Counted from the first letter of the stretch, positions 1 through 13,850 are shown. The stretch: DNA of 64,000 bases from Spirosoma sp. (GCF_026391055.1 NZ_JAPLET010000019.1:372001-436000); one strand, 5' to 3'. Numbers and translations are program-made. Notes: generated by a model from the sequence alone, not told the origin.

Positions 1-1197
1 CGGGTCGAAATAGCCATCGTCAAATGGCTCAAGCTTTGCTTTCCACAAGGCATGCACAAAGGCAAGGCTGTTCTTCTCTTTGTTGACCAATGACAGCGTA
101 GCCGATGTAGACACCAGCCCCAGCGAGTGGCGCAGTTTTTTCACCGGTCCGGCCTGCAAAATGAACTCGGGGCGTGAGCCGTCCAGGTTAAACTGATCGT
201 CATACGTGTCCATGCCTTTGGACCGCAGAAAGTTCTGGAGTCGTTTGGCGTAATCTTCCTGCCAGGCTTTGTCTTTTCCCGACCAGGTATAGTCCATGGC
301 GATGTTCATAGGCACCCGCCACGAATCGTAGCGAAACGCCGAGGGTGACCAGCGGGTGTCGTGCGGCTTCCCGCTAAACTCCGTGTAGTCGGCGTTGAGG
401 CCCGTAACGGGGTGGCAGGCCCGGTGCAAAAACGCGCGCGATGTATCGGCGCACACCCTGTAAAACTGTTCGTGGCCGTCTTTGGCGTACGTGGCCCAGA
501 CCTCGTAAAAGGCGGGCAGGTGATACGATGGGTCGGTCCAGTTGTACATGCCTCCTTCGGGCACAAAGCTGATCTGCTTAGCGTCGGTGTTGATGAGGTT
601 ATAGATGTTGCCAGTGCCATCTTTCTCCCAAATCGCATCCAGAATTCGCCGGGCTTCGCCGTAGTAGTTGATACCTGTATTGTTGCCCCATTTGTTGGCC
701 GCAAACAGCAGACTCGTAACGTAGTACAACTCACCATCCGACGCCGACCCTTCGGAGTTTTTCTTCATCGTCTGCGGGTTGATGCTCCAGGCAAAATAGC
801 CCTCTCGTGGCCCGCTCTGGTGTTGCAGGTATTTCTTAGACCACCGCCAGATGCGGTCGAACACGTCTTTTTTGTCCAGCTGCACGGCGATCATCATGCC
901 ATACGACAAACCTTCGGTTCGAGCGTCCTTATTCTTCACATCCGACACGTAGGCCATCGTATCGCCAACTTCAAAATAGACCTTATTGGGGCCTTCAAAG
1001 ACATCGTGATAGGCCTTAGCCAATTTTGCGTCGATGTCGGCCTGTTTGTAGCCCGCTTCACGAAACAGGTTGCGGTAGATTGGCTGACCTGTGTTTTTAC
1101 GCTGGCCGAAAACGACTCCCTGTCCGCTACAGAGCACGGCTAGTATAAGCCAAAAACTTACTTTTAAAACTTCTTTTATCCGTATTGATCGTACCAT
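1..1197 (-). CDS. GH8 reducing-end xylose-releasing exo-oligoxylanase-like enzyme (3' end cut by window edge)
   Basis: Absent from the ORF track because it has no stop inside the window; I translated it from the reverse strand. The ATG at 1197 opens a 399-codon frame with a hydrophobic signal peptide ending near VVFGQ (residue 32). GH8 landmarks are present: TEGLSYGM (probable acid Glu, near residue 95), SASDGELYY (Asp near 154) and FRYDSWRVPM (Asp near 291). The spacing resembles the Rex subgroup of GH8, which removes xylose from the reducing end of xylo-oligosaccharides. That fits the neighbouring GH43 enzymes. It is the last visible gene of the PUL, and only a short C-terminal part seems to be missing. 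A GH8 endoxylanase is the main alternative. Confidence 0.85.
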   Translation of the reverse strand, partial: MVRSIRIKEVLKVSFWLILAVLCSGQGVVFGQRKNTGQPIYRNLFREAGYKQADIDAKLAKAYHDVFEGPNKVYFEVGDTMAYVSDVKNKDARTEGLSYGMMIAVQLDKKDVFDRIWRWSKKYLQHQSGPREGYFAWSINPQTMKKNSEGSASDGELYYVTSLLFAANKWGNNTGINYYGEARRILDAIWEKDGTGNIYNLINTDAKQISFVPEGGMYNWTDPSYHLPAFYEVWATYAKDGHEQFYRVCADTSRAFLHRACHPVTGLNADYTEFSGKPHDTRWSPSAFRYDSWRVPMNIAMDYTWSGKDKAWQEDYAKRLQNFLRSKGMDTYDDQFNLDGSRPEFILQAGPVKKLRHSLGLVSTSATLSLVNKEKNSLAFVHALWKAKLEPFDDGYFDP

Positions 1198-1242
1198 AAA
1201 TAGGTTGAGTAGGATACGTAGCGATGAAGCCAATTTTTAATA

Positions 1243-1276
1243 AACCTATAAGGTCTGATAAGAGACCTTATAGGTT
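1243..1276 (-). terminator. AT-rich perfect hairpin between the first esterase and GH8
   Basis: AACCTATAAGGTCT (1243-1256) and AGACCTTATAGGTT (1263-1276) form a perfect 14-bp stem around a 6-base loop. On the minus strand it follows the esterase stop at 1290 and is followed by a T/A-rich run, so it may attenuate or end transcription before GH8. The even, AT-rich stem could also be an interspersed palindrome. Confidence 0.5.
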
Positions 1277-1289
1277 ATAATGGGCTATC

Positions 1290-2474
<1,185 letters not shown>

Positions 2475-2519
2475 TCAGTACAAAAACAGAAATCACTCAT
2501 GGGCTTCTGCGAGTTTTTT

Positions 2520-2652
2520 CGCCCCATCAGGGCTTAGTAGCGCAGCGTTGGTAGAAAAACTCACCGAACCCGTTGCGCACCTACGGCACGCGGGAAGAAC
2601 CGGCGATTTATGTTTTCTTCCGACGCTGCGCTGTCAGGCCCTTAACGGGGCG
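2520..2652. repeat. 133-bp imperfect inverted-repeat element (MITE/REP-like)
   Basis: The outer arms pair as CGCCCCATCAGGGC and GGCCCTTAACGGGGCG. The pairing continues inward through GCGCAGCGTTGG / CCGACGCTGCGC and GTAGAAAAAC / GTTTTCTTC, with a GC-rich centre. The element fills most of the 298-bp gap between the first two esterase genes and encodes nothing evident. Its length and nested pairing suggest a non-autonomous mobile palindrome rather than a simple terminator. Only one copy is visible here. Confidence 0.6.
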
Positions 2653-2703
2653 AATTGATCACCCCGGCGCGTTTCGCCTAACCCATTCATCGGTAGTTTC
2701 CGA

Positions 2704-3795
<1,092 letters not shown>

Positions 3796-4962
3796 TTATG
3801 GTTGGAACAGCAATGGCGTGGTGGCGGCAACGTAGGTTTTTACATTCATCCAGGTATGGCCGCCGTCGGTGACCAGGCTTTTATAATTCACCTTTTTTGC
3901 CTTCAGGTAGTCCATAAATTCCACCGTGCCTTTGTATAGAAAATCATCACTCCCGACGCTGACCCACAGCAGTCTAAGTTGCTTGTTGGTTTGGTCGGGC
4001 TTGTTCACGATCTGGCTGAAATTGCCATCCATTTCCTGGGGCGACAGGTACGAGCTGTAGGCGCACACATACGCAAACTTGTCCATGTTGCTGAAGGCCG
4101 CACGGAGCGTTTGTCCGCCCCCGCGCGAGAACCCGCCAATGGCCCGGTTCTCGCGGTTAGGAATAGCCCGGTAGCTTTTCTCGACATACGGAATGACGTT
4201 ACTCACCAGATCGGTCGTAAAATCGTTGGCACGTTTCACCGCATCGGCTCCGTCCCGAACGGTCGGATCGGCGGGTTTCGTACCACCCTTTTGCTCGGCT
4301 ACACGAGCCGCGATGTTCCCGTACGGCATTACGACAATCATCGGTTTTACCTTGCCTTCGGCCAGCAGATTATCCAGAATCAGATTGGTTTTGCCGACTT
4401 TAAAAAAGGTTTCTTCGGTATCCGTCGTACCACTGATGAGGTAATAAACAGGGTATTTCTTCGACGGATTCTGGTCATAACCCGGTGGGGTATACACGAC
4501 CAGCGAGCCGGTTGTGCCCTCCATCGACGGGTAGTATTCGTAATTGATCGAGCCGTGAGGAACATCGCGCATGGCGTGAATCAGGGGCGTATCGCCGGGC
4601 ACGTCGACCAGGCTGGCTTTGAATCGCTCGTTGGGGAAGAACGCGACGTTGGCAGGGTCCATGACGGATACACCATCTACCCGAAAATTGTACGGATAAA
4701 TATCAGGCTTCACGGGGCCGACCGTCACACTCCAGATACCCTGCGCATCTTTGGTCATGGCTACGGGACCTTTTTCAAACTGTGCGCTCAGTTCCACAGC
4801 TTTGGCCTGCGGAGCCTGGTAGCGGAATGTAACGGTCTTGTTGGCATTTACCTGGGGCGACACCACCAGCGGCCCGCGTGGCGGCTGGCCAATTACCAGT
4901 CCAGATGTCAGCAGCAATACAGACCAGCAGAGCAGCAGGAATCTTCGTGTTTTTGTATGCAT
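3796..4962 (-). CDS. CE1-type esterase with CBM48-like domain, copy 3
   Basis: A 388-aa protein with an N-terminal signal segment ending near LVIGQ, a CBM48-like sandwich (SPQVNANKTVTFRYQAPQAK) and a CE1-type hydrolase. Motifs are LISGTTDTEETFFKVG, GGFSRGGGQTL (nucleophile Ser) and GGHTWMNVKTY. The oxyanion-side segment has LISG where copies 2 and 4 have LIHG or LLHG, a change that may alter the active site. A short insertion (GGTKPADPTVRDGADAVK) precedes the segment TTDLVSNVIPYVEK and is not seen in copies 1 and 2. It sits between copies 2 and 4 with short gaps and belongs to the same esterase array. Confidence 0.83.
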   Translation of the reverse strand: MHTKTRRFLLLCWSVLLLTSGLVIGQPPRGPLVVSPQVNANKTVTFRYQAPQAKAVELSAQFEKGPVAMTKDAQGIWSVTVGPVKPDIYPYNFRVDGVSVMDPANVAFFPNERFKASLVDVPGDTPLIHAMRDVPHGSINYEYYPSMEGTTGSLVVYTPPGYDQNPSKKYPVYYLISGTTDTEETFFKVGKTNLILDNLLAEGKVKPMIVVMPYGNIAARVAEQKGGTKPADPTVRDGADAVKRANDFTTDLVSNVIPYVEKSYRAIPNRENRAIGGFSRGGGQTLRAAFSNMDKFAYVCAYSSYLSPQEMDGNFSQIVNKPDQTNKQLRLLWVSVGSDDFLYKGTVEFMDYLKAKKVNYKSLVTDGGHTWMNVKTYVAATTPLLFQP

Positions 4963-5027
4963 AGCTATGTTCAGGTAATGACACTGGGAGCAGTGTCGGG
5001 TTTTAGGAAACGGGTACTGGTCAATGG

Positions 5028-6161
<1,134 letters not shown>

Positions 6162-6185
6162 TTAGGAATTAGGTTTAGTCGAATT

Positions 6186-8272
6186 TCATTGTGTAATGAT
6201 GTCTATTTCTGCGTAGCCCGATGCCGACCCATCCTGCGTGTTTTTCAGGGCCGTCAACTTCACATACCGGGCTTTAGTGGCTGCAAACGGTTTAGTTTGC
6301 CACACGGGACTGATTTGATGTTGGAAAACTCGCCTTCGCTGACTCGCTTCCAGATTTTGTTGTCGGTCGACACGGCAAACTCGTAATGGGTGATGATGCT
6401 GGACTCTTCCCACCAGTTTTGAGCAGGCAGATACCGGAAACCGGTCAGGGTTTCTTCATTGCCCAAATCAATGACCAGATCAGCGGGCAGAGGTTGACTT
6501 TTAGGCTGCTGCCAGGACGTACCGGGGTTACCGTCCAGAAGCTGATAGGCCGATTTAGCGTCGGTATTGAGGATTTTCCACCCAGCGCGGGCAATCTCAA
6601 ATTTCTCTTCACTGACAATGCTGCTTTGCTTCGTGAAGGGGTTGTAGGCAATGGCCTTTAGTTCGACTTTGCCGCTGCCGGTTTTTACCGGAGCCATGTA
6701 TTTAGCCGCTTTTGCCGTTGGCGTACTTCCATCCAGCGTATAATACAATTCCGATTCGGTATCGCCCGGCTTAATCTGAATGTCACCCGCCTGATTACGG
6801 GTGATGACCGGTGGCGATAGAATCAGGGGCGCATTGTACACCGCCAAATTCGAGATCAACGGACTGCCTTTGGCATCCAGAATCGTCAGGCGCAGCTGCG
6901 TGGCTTCGACGGTCGGAAACCGCAGAATACGTTTGTAGCCAATGGTCGTTTGTTTATCGATCTCTTTCCAGTTGCCATCGACCAGAGCCTCGACTTTGAA
7001 CGATTTGACCCGTTGCCCCAATCGAATGGGTTCCTGAATCAGAAAGCGATTGAACGCCGTGGGTTTGTTGAATGTCAGCGTCAGCGATGCATTGCGCACG
7101 TTATCGTTAGTGGCCCAGTAGCTTTCCGGGTCGGCATCAATTGCTTTGCTGGCGTCGTAGGTCGCGCTTTTCCCGCGTACCTCAGAGGCCGTTGCTTTCG
7201 CCTGTTTGGCCAGATTCATGGCAAAGGCTTCTTTCCTGGCTTTGGCGAAGGCCTTTACGGCTTTCTCGTCTAACTCGTTAATCAGGCCGTTGGGCATAAT
7301 CGGGAAATTGAGCAGCAGCGTCCCGTTTCGACCGATAGAATTGTAGTACGTATCCATCAGTTGGGGCAGGGTTTTCACCTTTCGGTCTTCGCGTTCGTGG
7401 TAGAACCACTCGGGCCGGATGGACGTGTTCACCTCGCCCGGCACCCAGGCATTCCCGTTCTCAACACCATGCCGTAACATTTCCTCGGGTACATCGCCGG
7501 TGGCATTCAGTAAGCTCCAGTTGGTTTCGCCGACGTATCCGGCTTCGGTGCCCACCCAGCGCAGGTCGGCGCGGTCGCCCCCGTCGTTCCAGATCACGAT
7601 GTTTGGCTGGAGTTTCCGGACGAGCTTGTAGGTATTCGGCCAGTCATAATACGTTTTGGCGTCGATTTTACGGGTCTCGTTAGCCCCTCCATAGTAGCCC
7701 GATCCGCCATTGGCCCCGTCGTACCAGACTTCAAATATGTCGCCGTAGTTGGTTAGTAACTCCGTTAGCTGGTTGCGGAAGTAGGTGATGTATTCTGGTT
7801 TTCCGTAGTCGGCATGGTTCCGGTCCCAGGGTGAGAGGTACACGCCGAATTTCAGGCCGTATTCCTTACAGGCATCGGCCAGTTCGCGCACGATATCAGC
7901 CTTTCCATTGCGCCAGGGCACATTCTTGACGGAGTAGTCGGTGTATTTTGACGGCCAGAGGCAGAAACCACTATGGTGTTTGGCCGTAAAAATGATGCCT
8001 GTCATACCAGCCTCCTTACAAATTCGCGCCCACTGTCGGCAATCCAGTTTGGTCGGGTTGAACAGCTTCGGGTCTTCATTACCCAGCCCCCAGGCCATGT
8101 CGGTATAGGTGTTGATCGAAAAATGGATGAACGCATAGTACTCCATTTTCTGCCAGCGCAACTGATTCGCATTGGGCAGCGGGCCAACAGGCTGGGGTGG
8201 AGTTGTCTGGGCAAATCCGGAAAGACCTGTCAGCAGAACGAGAGATAATCGAATGAAAAAGGATTTCGACAT
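6186..8272 (-). CDS. GH29 alpha-L-fucosidase with carbohydrate-binding tail; apparent frameshift near the 3' end
   Basis: The start at 8272 gives signal peptide MSKSFFIRLSLVLLTGLSGFAQ. Residues of about 25-340 are the GH29 catalytic domain (KHHSGFCLWPSKYTDYSV, YLSPWDRNHADYG, and EVWYDGANG with the probable nucleophile Asp). Then follow an F5/8-type C (CBM32-like) domain, a chitobiase C-terminal-like segment (YYTLDGSTPTAKAAKY) and a second F5/8 domain. The frame listed from 8287 stops at 6260. The last beta-strands (SPVWQTKPFAATKARYVKL...) continue in another frame to a stop at 6186, so one base appears lost near 6312. The catalytic domain is unaffected. This could be a sequencing error or a recent mutation. 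In the PUL it would remove terminal fucose. Confidence 0.8.
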
Positions 8273-8294
8273 AGTTGGGCAGGTCAATGCATGA

Positions 8295-9287
8295 TTAGTT
8301 TTTAATCCAGTTATTCAGCTTCATCCAGGCAAACAGGGGCTCCATCCAGCCGGGGTGACGGAAAATGAACCCGTGATCACCCTTGGGATAGATGTGCATT
8401 TCGACCGGCACTTTCTGACGTCGCAGCGTTTCGAAATACAGAATGCTGTTGTCCACGTCGACCAGCTTATCGTCGGCCGCGTGGGTCAGGTAGGTTGGGG
8501 GCGTGTTAGCGCGCACTTGAAGTTCGTTAGAAAACAGCTCTACGTCGGTCTGAGAGGGGTTTTTGCCTAGCAAAGCATCGTGCGAGCCACCATGCGTCAG
8601 GCTGTCGAGCATGCTGATGACTGGATAAACCAGAATCTGGAAATCAGGACGAAGGCTGGTGTTGCTGGCATTGTCGACGTACGCCTTTTCAAAATGCGTG
8701 GCCGCTGTGGCCGCCAGGTGTCCACCCGCTGAAAAACCCATAATGCCTATTTTCGTGGCGTCGATGCCCCATTTGGCGGCCCCTTCGCGCACCAGTTTGA
8801 TAGCTTGCTGGGCATCCTGCAAAGGACCAACCTTTTTGTCGTGCATAATGGCATCGCTGGGAAGCCGGTATTTCAGTACAAAAGCTGCCACGCCTTTTTC
8901 GGCCAATGCTTTTGCCGTATTGACCCCCTCGCCGTTGTATACGACTACGCCATAGCCACCTCCGGCAATGACGATGACAGCCGCTCCGGAGGCTTTGTCT
9001 GGCGCGGGTTTGAAATACTCCAGCGTGGGCTTGGTGATGCCCTTTAAAATTCCGGTCTCCGCCCCTGTTTCCTGCACATCAGATGCTTTCGAATTGGGAA
9101 CGGCACCCGAATAGAGCGGGATTATCTCCTGGGCGGTTGATACAAAAGGGATAAGCCACAACAGACACAGCAACAATGTGCCGACTTTTAACCCCCAGGC
9201 CCCTATAGGGGGAGTGTGCCGAGGCTGGATTGCTCCCCCTTTAGAGGACTGGAAGGGGATGCCCCCCATATAAAAACATCTTTCCAT
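8295..9287 (-). CDS. Secreted alpha/beta-hydrolase esterase (acetyl xylan/feruloyl esterase-like, BD-FAE type)
   Basis: A 330-aa frame. The hydrolase core has AGGGYGVVVYNGEG (oxyanion region), GIMGFSAGGHLAAT (nucleophile Ser) and KGDHGFIFRHPGW (catalytic His), typical of esterases in xylan loci. The hydrophobic signal segment VGTLLLCLLWLIPFVSTAQ begins only near residue 35. The 34 residues before it are encoded largely by a palindromic repeat of GC-rich arms, so the annotated ATG at 9287 lies on the far side of the repeat. No ATG occurs between the repeat and the signal segment. Either the repeat supplies the start, or a TTG inside the signal region is used. The gene follows the CE6-type esterase by 15 bases. 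Confidence 0.8.
   Translation of the reverse strand: MERCFYMGGIPFQSSKGGAIQPRHTPPIGAWGLKVGTLLLCLLWLIPFVSTAQEIIPLYSGAVPNSKASDVQETGAETGILKGITKPTLEYFKPAPDKASGAAVIVIAGGGYGVVVYNGEGVNTAKALAEKGVAAFVLKYRLPSDAIMHDKKVGPLQDAQQAIKLVREGAAKWGIDATKIGIMGFSAGGHLAATAATHFEKAYVDNASNTSLRPDFQILVYPVISMLDSLTHGGSHDALLGKNPSQTDVELFSNELQVRANTPPTYLTHAADDKLVDVDNSILYFETLRRQKVPVEMHIYPKGDHGFIFRHPGWMEPLFAWMKLNNWIKN
9188..9265. repeat. GC-rich double palindrome inside the 5' end of the esterase gene
   Basis: The left arm AACCCCCAGGCCCCTATAGGGGGAG and the right arm CTCCCCCTTTAGAGGACTGG-AAGGGG are inverted copies, and each arm is itself a palindrome around TATA or TTTA. This composition is typical of interspersed repeats common in Bacteroidota genomes. 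It is read in frame as the N-terminal extension of the esterase at 8295-9287. Confidence 0.6.
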
Positions 9288-9301
9288 AAATGGCTTATTT
9301 G

Positions 9302-10216
<915 letters not shown>

Positions 10217-10251
10217 TCATGGTAGTATGGTTTTTTTCTGAGTCAACTAAA

Positions 10252-12192
10252 TCAGTTCACCAGAAGCACGGCCCCGTTTGTTGGAATTGTCCAGTCCACT
10301 TCCTGATTTTTCTGGAGTTTTGCGGTTGTTACGTTGCCCGTCAATTGCGCATCGTCGCTGTATAGTTTATACGTTGTTCCGGCGGCAATCATGGGTAATT
10401 TGATTTTCAGCTTGATCGGTTCTTTTTGCGCATTTAGACCAGCCACGTACCATTTCATGCCCTGCCGACGCGCCAGCACCACGTATTTGCCCGGATACCC
10501 GTCGATGTAACGGACCTCATCCCAGGTAGTCGGCACGGTTTTCATGAAGTCGATGGCCCAGGCCGGTGCGTCGGTGAGGTTGTTCGGCGCCAGGGCGAAG
10601 TGCTGCACAGCACTCTGAAACAATACCGCTGTGGCCAGCGCGTACACATCAGATGTCACGCGTCTGGAGCCCCGGTTTGGCGTGTTCGTAGCATTGTAGA
10701 ATTTGTTTAAGGCACTGCCGCCGAAATCCATGCTGCCCACCGTGTTGCGGATAAATGGATGGATGGTGGCGTTGAACGCTTCCATATCGCAGCTTCGTTG
10801 TGAAAAAGCGAGGTTTTCGCTGGCCAGAACGGCTTCGCTGGCGGCATAGTTGGGGTACATTTTTTCCCAGCCGCGAGGCAATGTCGACCCGTGGAAAATG
10901 CACAGGATGCCGAAGTCGTTGGCGTCGTACAGAATGTCTTCGTACAGTTTCATTGTCTCCTGCTTATCGCCACCGAAAAAGTCTACTTTGATACCTTTCA
11001 CGGCTATACTTTTCATCCAGGCCATCTCTTTCCGTCGGGCAATGGTGTTGTCCATGATACCCCGTGGCCCTTGTGGGGCGTCGTTCCAGTAGCCGTTGGA
11101 ATTGTACCAGAGATACAGACTTACCCCTTTGCTGGCCCCATATTTGGCTAGATTAGCTATTTTGTCTCGTCCAATTTGGGTATCCCAAAGGGCATCGACC
11201 AAAATGGTTTTGTAACCCATAGCCGCGCTGAAATCGATATATCGAACTTGTTCATCGTAGACCGTCCGGCCGTCCATGCCAATAATCCAGCTCCAGCTAC
11301 CCTTTGTGTACTCGTATTTTTGGGATGCCTCGTAACGGGGCTCGACTACATCGAAGGGTACGGTCGTTTCCACAATCGGGGCCAGTGTTTCGCCGATCGT
11401 AATGGTGCGCCAGGGTGTTTCGCCCGGTAATGGAATACCCGGTGCAGAGGTGCCGATGCCGTTGTTTTCATCCGGCATCGGGAAGCCAATTGTATACAGT
11501 CCACCGGTACGACCCAGCAGGCGGCTCGCGCAATACCGGCTGTCGACACCCGTCTCCGAAATCAGCACCCAGCCGTTGGTGTTCACCTTGAATAGACAGG
11601 GAAACGTGTAGCCATTGCCGCGGCCGTTCTCACCCAGGGTATCGTCGACCGTATACGGAATCTCGTAGCTGGGCATGGTTCGGGCAAAACCCACCATCGC
11701 TTTGCTTTGCGCTGATAGAAACGTGGTTGTTCCTGCGGGCAGTACAAAACCCGATGCCTCCTCATTGATCACACAGGAGCGAGACGCTTTTTGCGGATAG
11801 ACTTTGTACTTAAACGCCACGTCGTTGTTACTAACCCGAAACGTAATGTCGATAGCAGGAAGGTTGTCTTTTGAATACGAAAACACGCCTTCATTGGCAA
11901 CGTAATGAACCTTGCTTTTCTTGATATTCGGTAATTCATACGACCGGTCGATGGTGGTCAGGCTCGCCGGTTTACCCATGACAAGCCCTTCCGAAAAGTC
12001 GCCCACATTCGTTTTTACACCCAGTGGCGATTTAGTCAAAAACGGTTTCTGGTTTAAGGAAACGCTGTAGACCGGCTTGCCATTTTCCAGCGAGACGGCC
12101 ACCACTAGTTTCCCATCCGGGCTGCTCACCGTTGTGGTTTGCGCCTTTGCCCAGAGGGTGGCTAACAGCAAAAGACAAAGTGTATAGTTCAT
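10252..12192 (-). CDS. GH97 glycoside hydrolase, probably retaining alpha-galactosidase type
   Basis: A 646-aa secreted enzyme with signal peptide MNYTLCLLLLATLWAKAQ. It has the GH97 layout: N-terminal beta-sandwich (SSPDGKLVVAVSLENGKP), central barrel (KYEYTKGSWSWIIGMDGRTV, YKTILVDALWD) and C-terminal sandwich (APAWAIDFMKTVPTTWDEV). The segment KGIKVDFFGGDKQETM places an Asp where retaining GH97 members keep their nucleophile; inverting SusB-type alpha-glucosidases use a Glu base elsewhere. I therefore infer a retaining alpha-galactosidase-like activity, though an alpha-L-arabinopyranosidase is also possible. The neighbours are GH43 (25 bases before) and the CE6-type esterase. Confidence 0.87.
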   Translation of the reverse strand: MNYTLCLLLLATLWAKAQTTTVSSPDGKLVVAVSLENGKPVYSVSLNQKPFLTKSPLGVKTNVGDFSEGLVMGKPASLTTIDRSYELPNIKKSKVHYVANEGVFSYSKDNLPAIDITFRVSNNDVAFKYKVYPQKASRSCVINEEASGFVLPAGTTTFLSAQSKAMVGFARTMPSYEIPYTVDDTLGENGRGNGYTFPCLFKVNTNGWVLISETGVDSRYCASRLLGRTGGLYTIGFPMPDENNGIGTSAPGIPLPGETPWRTITIGETLAPIVETTVPFDVVEPRYEASQKYEYTKGSWSWIIGMDGRTVYDEQVRYIDFSAAMGYKTILVDALWDTQIGRDKIANLAKYGASKGVSLYLWYNSNGYWNDAPQGPRGIMDNTIARRKEMAWMKSIAVKGIKVDFFGGDKQETMKLYEDILYDANDFGILCIFHGSTLPRGWEKMYPNYAASEAVLASENLAFSQRSCDMEAFNATIHPFIRNTVGSMDFGGSALNKFYNATNTPNRGSRRVTSDVYALATAVLFQSAVQHFALAPNNLTDAPAWAIDFMKTVPTTWDEVRYIDGYPGKYVVLARRQGMKWYVAGLNAQKEPIKLKIKLPMIAAGTTYKLYSDDAQLTGNVTTAKLQKNQEVDWTIPTNGAVLLVN

Positions 12193-12216
12193 TGGAGTAC
12201 TTGAAACGAAGAGGTT

Positions 12217-13794
12217 TTACTTTCCTGAAAGGGTAGGCGTAATCCGGAAATAATCGAAGTCGGCAAAGCCCCCGGTTTCTGGTCGGACCGCCGACGCGGT
12301 GGCGTAATTGAACAGCCCGAACCGGTAGCCCATAAAGTGTGGAATCGTATACGGCATTTTCAGCGGCTCACCAATGGCGGTCCAGGCTTTGCCGTCGAGG
12401 CTGTAGAAGAAATGGGCGATGTCTTTGCGGTCGTTAAAATCACATTCGGCTTTCAGGTACACCGTTCTCTGGCTCAACGGAACGCGCTTCACCTCAACCG
12501 GCTTGCCCGAACTGGCACTTACCATCACAATTGATTTTGCGCCGTTTTCCATCTTCACACCTACTAGCCCGTAGTTTTTTTGCAGCAGACTCAGACCGGC
12601 GAAGTCGCCGTCTTTCAGATTTGATGCATCGAGCATGGTTGAGCCCGTACATTCGGGGCCGATGGTGCGCTGGGTTAGCGTGTTCCGGGCCATGACAAAC
12701 GAGGTGTCGGTCCGGTCGGTTTTCAGGCGCAGAAAACCTTTCCGTTTCGAAACCGACCAGAGAGCATTGTCGGGGTTGTGGTTCCACTGCCACACGAGTG
12801 GTAGAGCCGGGTCGCCTTTCTTGCGGGTGAATTCGTCGGAGTTGACGATGCCGGGAATCAGACCTTCACTGGCGGGGAGGTCCAGTGTTTCGGGTACTTT
12901 GCCGTTTTCGCCCAGCACCGGCCAGCCATCTTCCCACTTGACAGGCACCAGATATGGAATGCGGCCCACGCCACCAAAATCGCGGAACAGGTACGCGAAC
13001 CAGCGGCCGTCGGGCGTGTCGATTAGCCCGCCTTGTGCCACCCCCTTATCCTGCAACGCCACACGGCCTTCCCACGGACCGGTGATCTTGTCGGCCCGGT
13101 GGATGATCACCGTCCGCATGCCGCCACGGGGCCACGAAATATTGAACAGGTAATATTTACCCTTCACTTTGAACAGCTGTGATCCCTCGGCGGGCAGTCC
13201 GCCACCGGTGCCCGATGGGGTGCTGGCGTTTTCGATGATCACCTGTTCTGGCGTGCCGGGCTTCACCCCTGAGGCATCGGCATTAAGTTCGACCAGCCGG
13301 AGTTTGCCCGCGCCGTAGATCAGGTACGTTCGACCGTCGTCGTCGAAAAACAGGCTGTGATCGTGATACGACGGTTTGAGCGACACTTCTTTCCACGGGC
13401 CTTTCTCAATGTTTTTGGTGGTGTAGATATGCGTTCTACCGCTGGTCTGGGCGAAGGTTGTCGCGTAGTATAGTCCATTGTGATAACGCAGGCTGCTAGC
13501 CCATGACCCGCGCCCGTAGGTGCTTTTGCCGTTATTCAGGCTCATCGCATCGACAGTCGTCAGCGTATCGTAGGCGTAGCCGACCAGTTGCCAGTTAACC
13601 AGGTCTTTCGACTTCATGATGGGCAGCCCCGGACTCAGGTGCATGGTGGTGCTGCTCATGTAATACGTATCACCCACCCGAATCATGGCCATGTCGGGCA
13701 CGTCGGCAAAAATGACCGGGTTCCGGGCCGTTTGGGCAACTGCCAAAATCTGTGTCAGCAGCAACACAATTGTCAGAGCAAGTCGAAAGGGCAT
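12217..13794 (-). CDS. GH43 beta-xylosidase/alpha-L-arabinofuranosidase with C-terminal beta-sandwich
   Basis: The listed ORF begins at 13893; the ATG at 13794 is preferred because it starts a signal peptide (MPFRLALTIVLLLTQILAVAQ). About 525 aa: a five-bladed GH43 propeller (NPVIFADVPDMAMIRVGDTY with the base Asp; HDHSLFFDDDGRTYLIYG; LPAEGSQLFKVKGKYYLF with the probable acid Glu), then a concanavalin-like C-terminal domain (AGLSLLQKNYGLVGVKM, AHFFYSLDGKAW). The MHLSPGLPIMKSKDLVNW segment is typical of xylan-acting GH43 clades. It is separated from the VOC gene by about 130 bases holding a short inverted repeat. Confidence 0.87.
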   Translation of the reverse strand: MPFRLALTIVLLLTQILAVAQTARNPVIFADVPDMAMIRVGDTYYMSSTTMHLSPGLPIMKSKDLVNWQLVGYAYDTLTTVDAMSLNNGKSTYGRGSWASSLRYHNGLYYATTFAQTSGRTHIYTTKNIEKGPWKEVSLKPSYHDHSLFFDDDGRTYLIYGAGKLRLVELNADASGVKPGTPEQVIIENASTPSGTGGGLPAEGSQLFKVKGKYYLFNISWPRGGMRTVIIHRADKITGPWEGRVALQDKGVAQGGLIDTPDGRWFAYLFRDFGGVGRIPYLVPVKWEDGWPVLGENGKVPETLDLPASEGLIPGIVNSDEFTRKKGDPALPLVWQWNHNPDNALWSVSKRKGFLRLKTDRTDTSFVMARNTLTQRTIGPECTGSTMLDASNLKDGDFAGLSLLQKNYGLVGVKMENGAKSIVMVSASSGKPVEVKRVPLSQRTVYLKAECDFNDRKDIAHFFYSLDGKAWTAIGEPLKMPYTIPHFMGYRFGLFNYATASAVRPETGGFADFDYFRITPTLSGK

Positions 13795-13850
13795 GATCTT
13801 GTGTAATATTCTACTAATGAACATCTTACTAGTAATCGTTTCTGTGTTTT

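Noticed and set aside
306-1143. ORFs 306-737 (-) and 361-1143 (+)
   Set aside because: Shadows of the GH8 gene, which occupies another minus-strand frame and is missing from the track only because its stop is outside the window.
9188-9265. CRISPR-like or terminator reading of the GC-rich palindrome
   Set aside because: Only one inverted pair exists, no spacers, and it lies inside an open reading frame.
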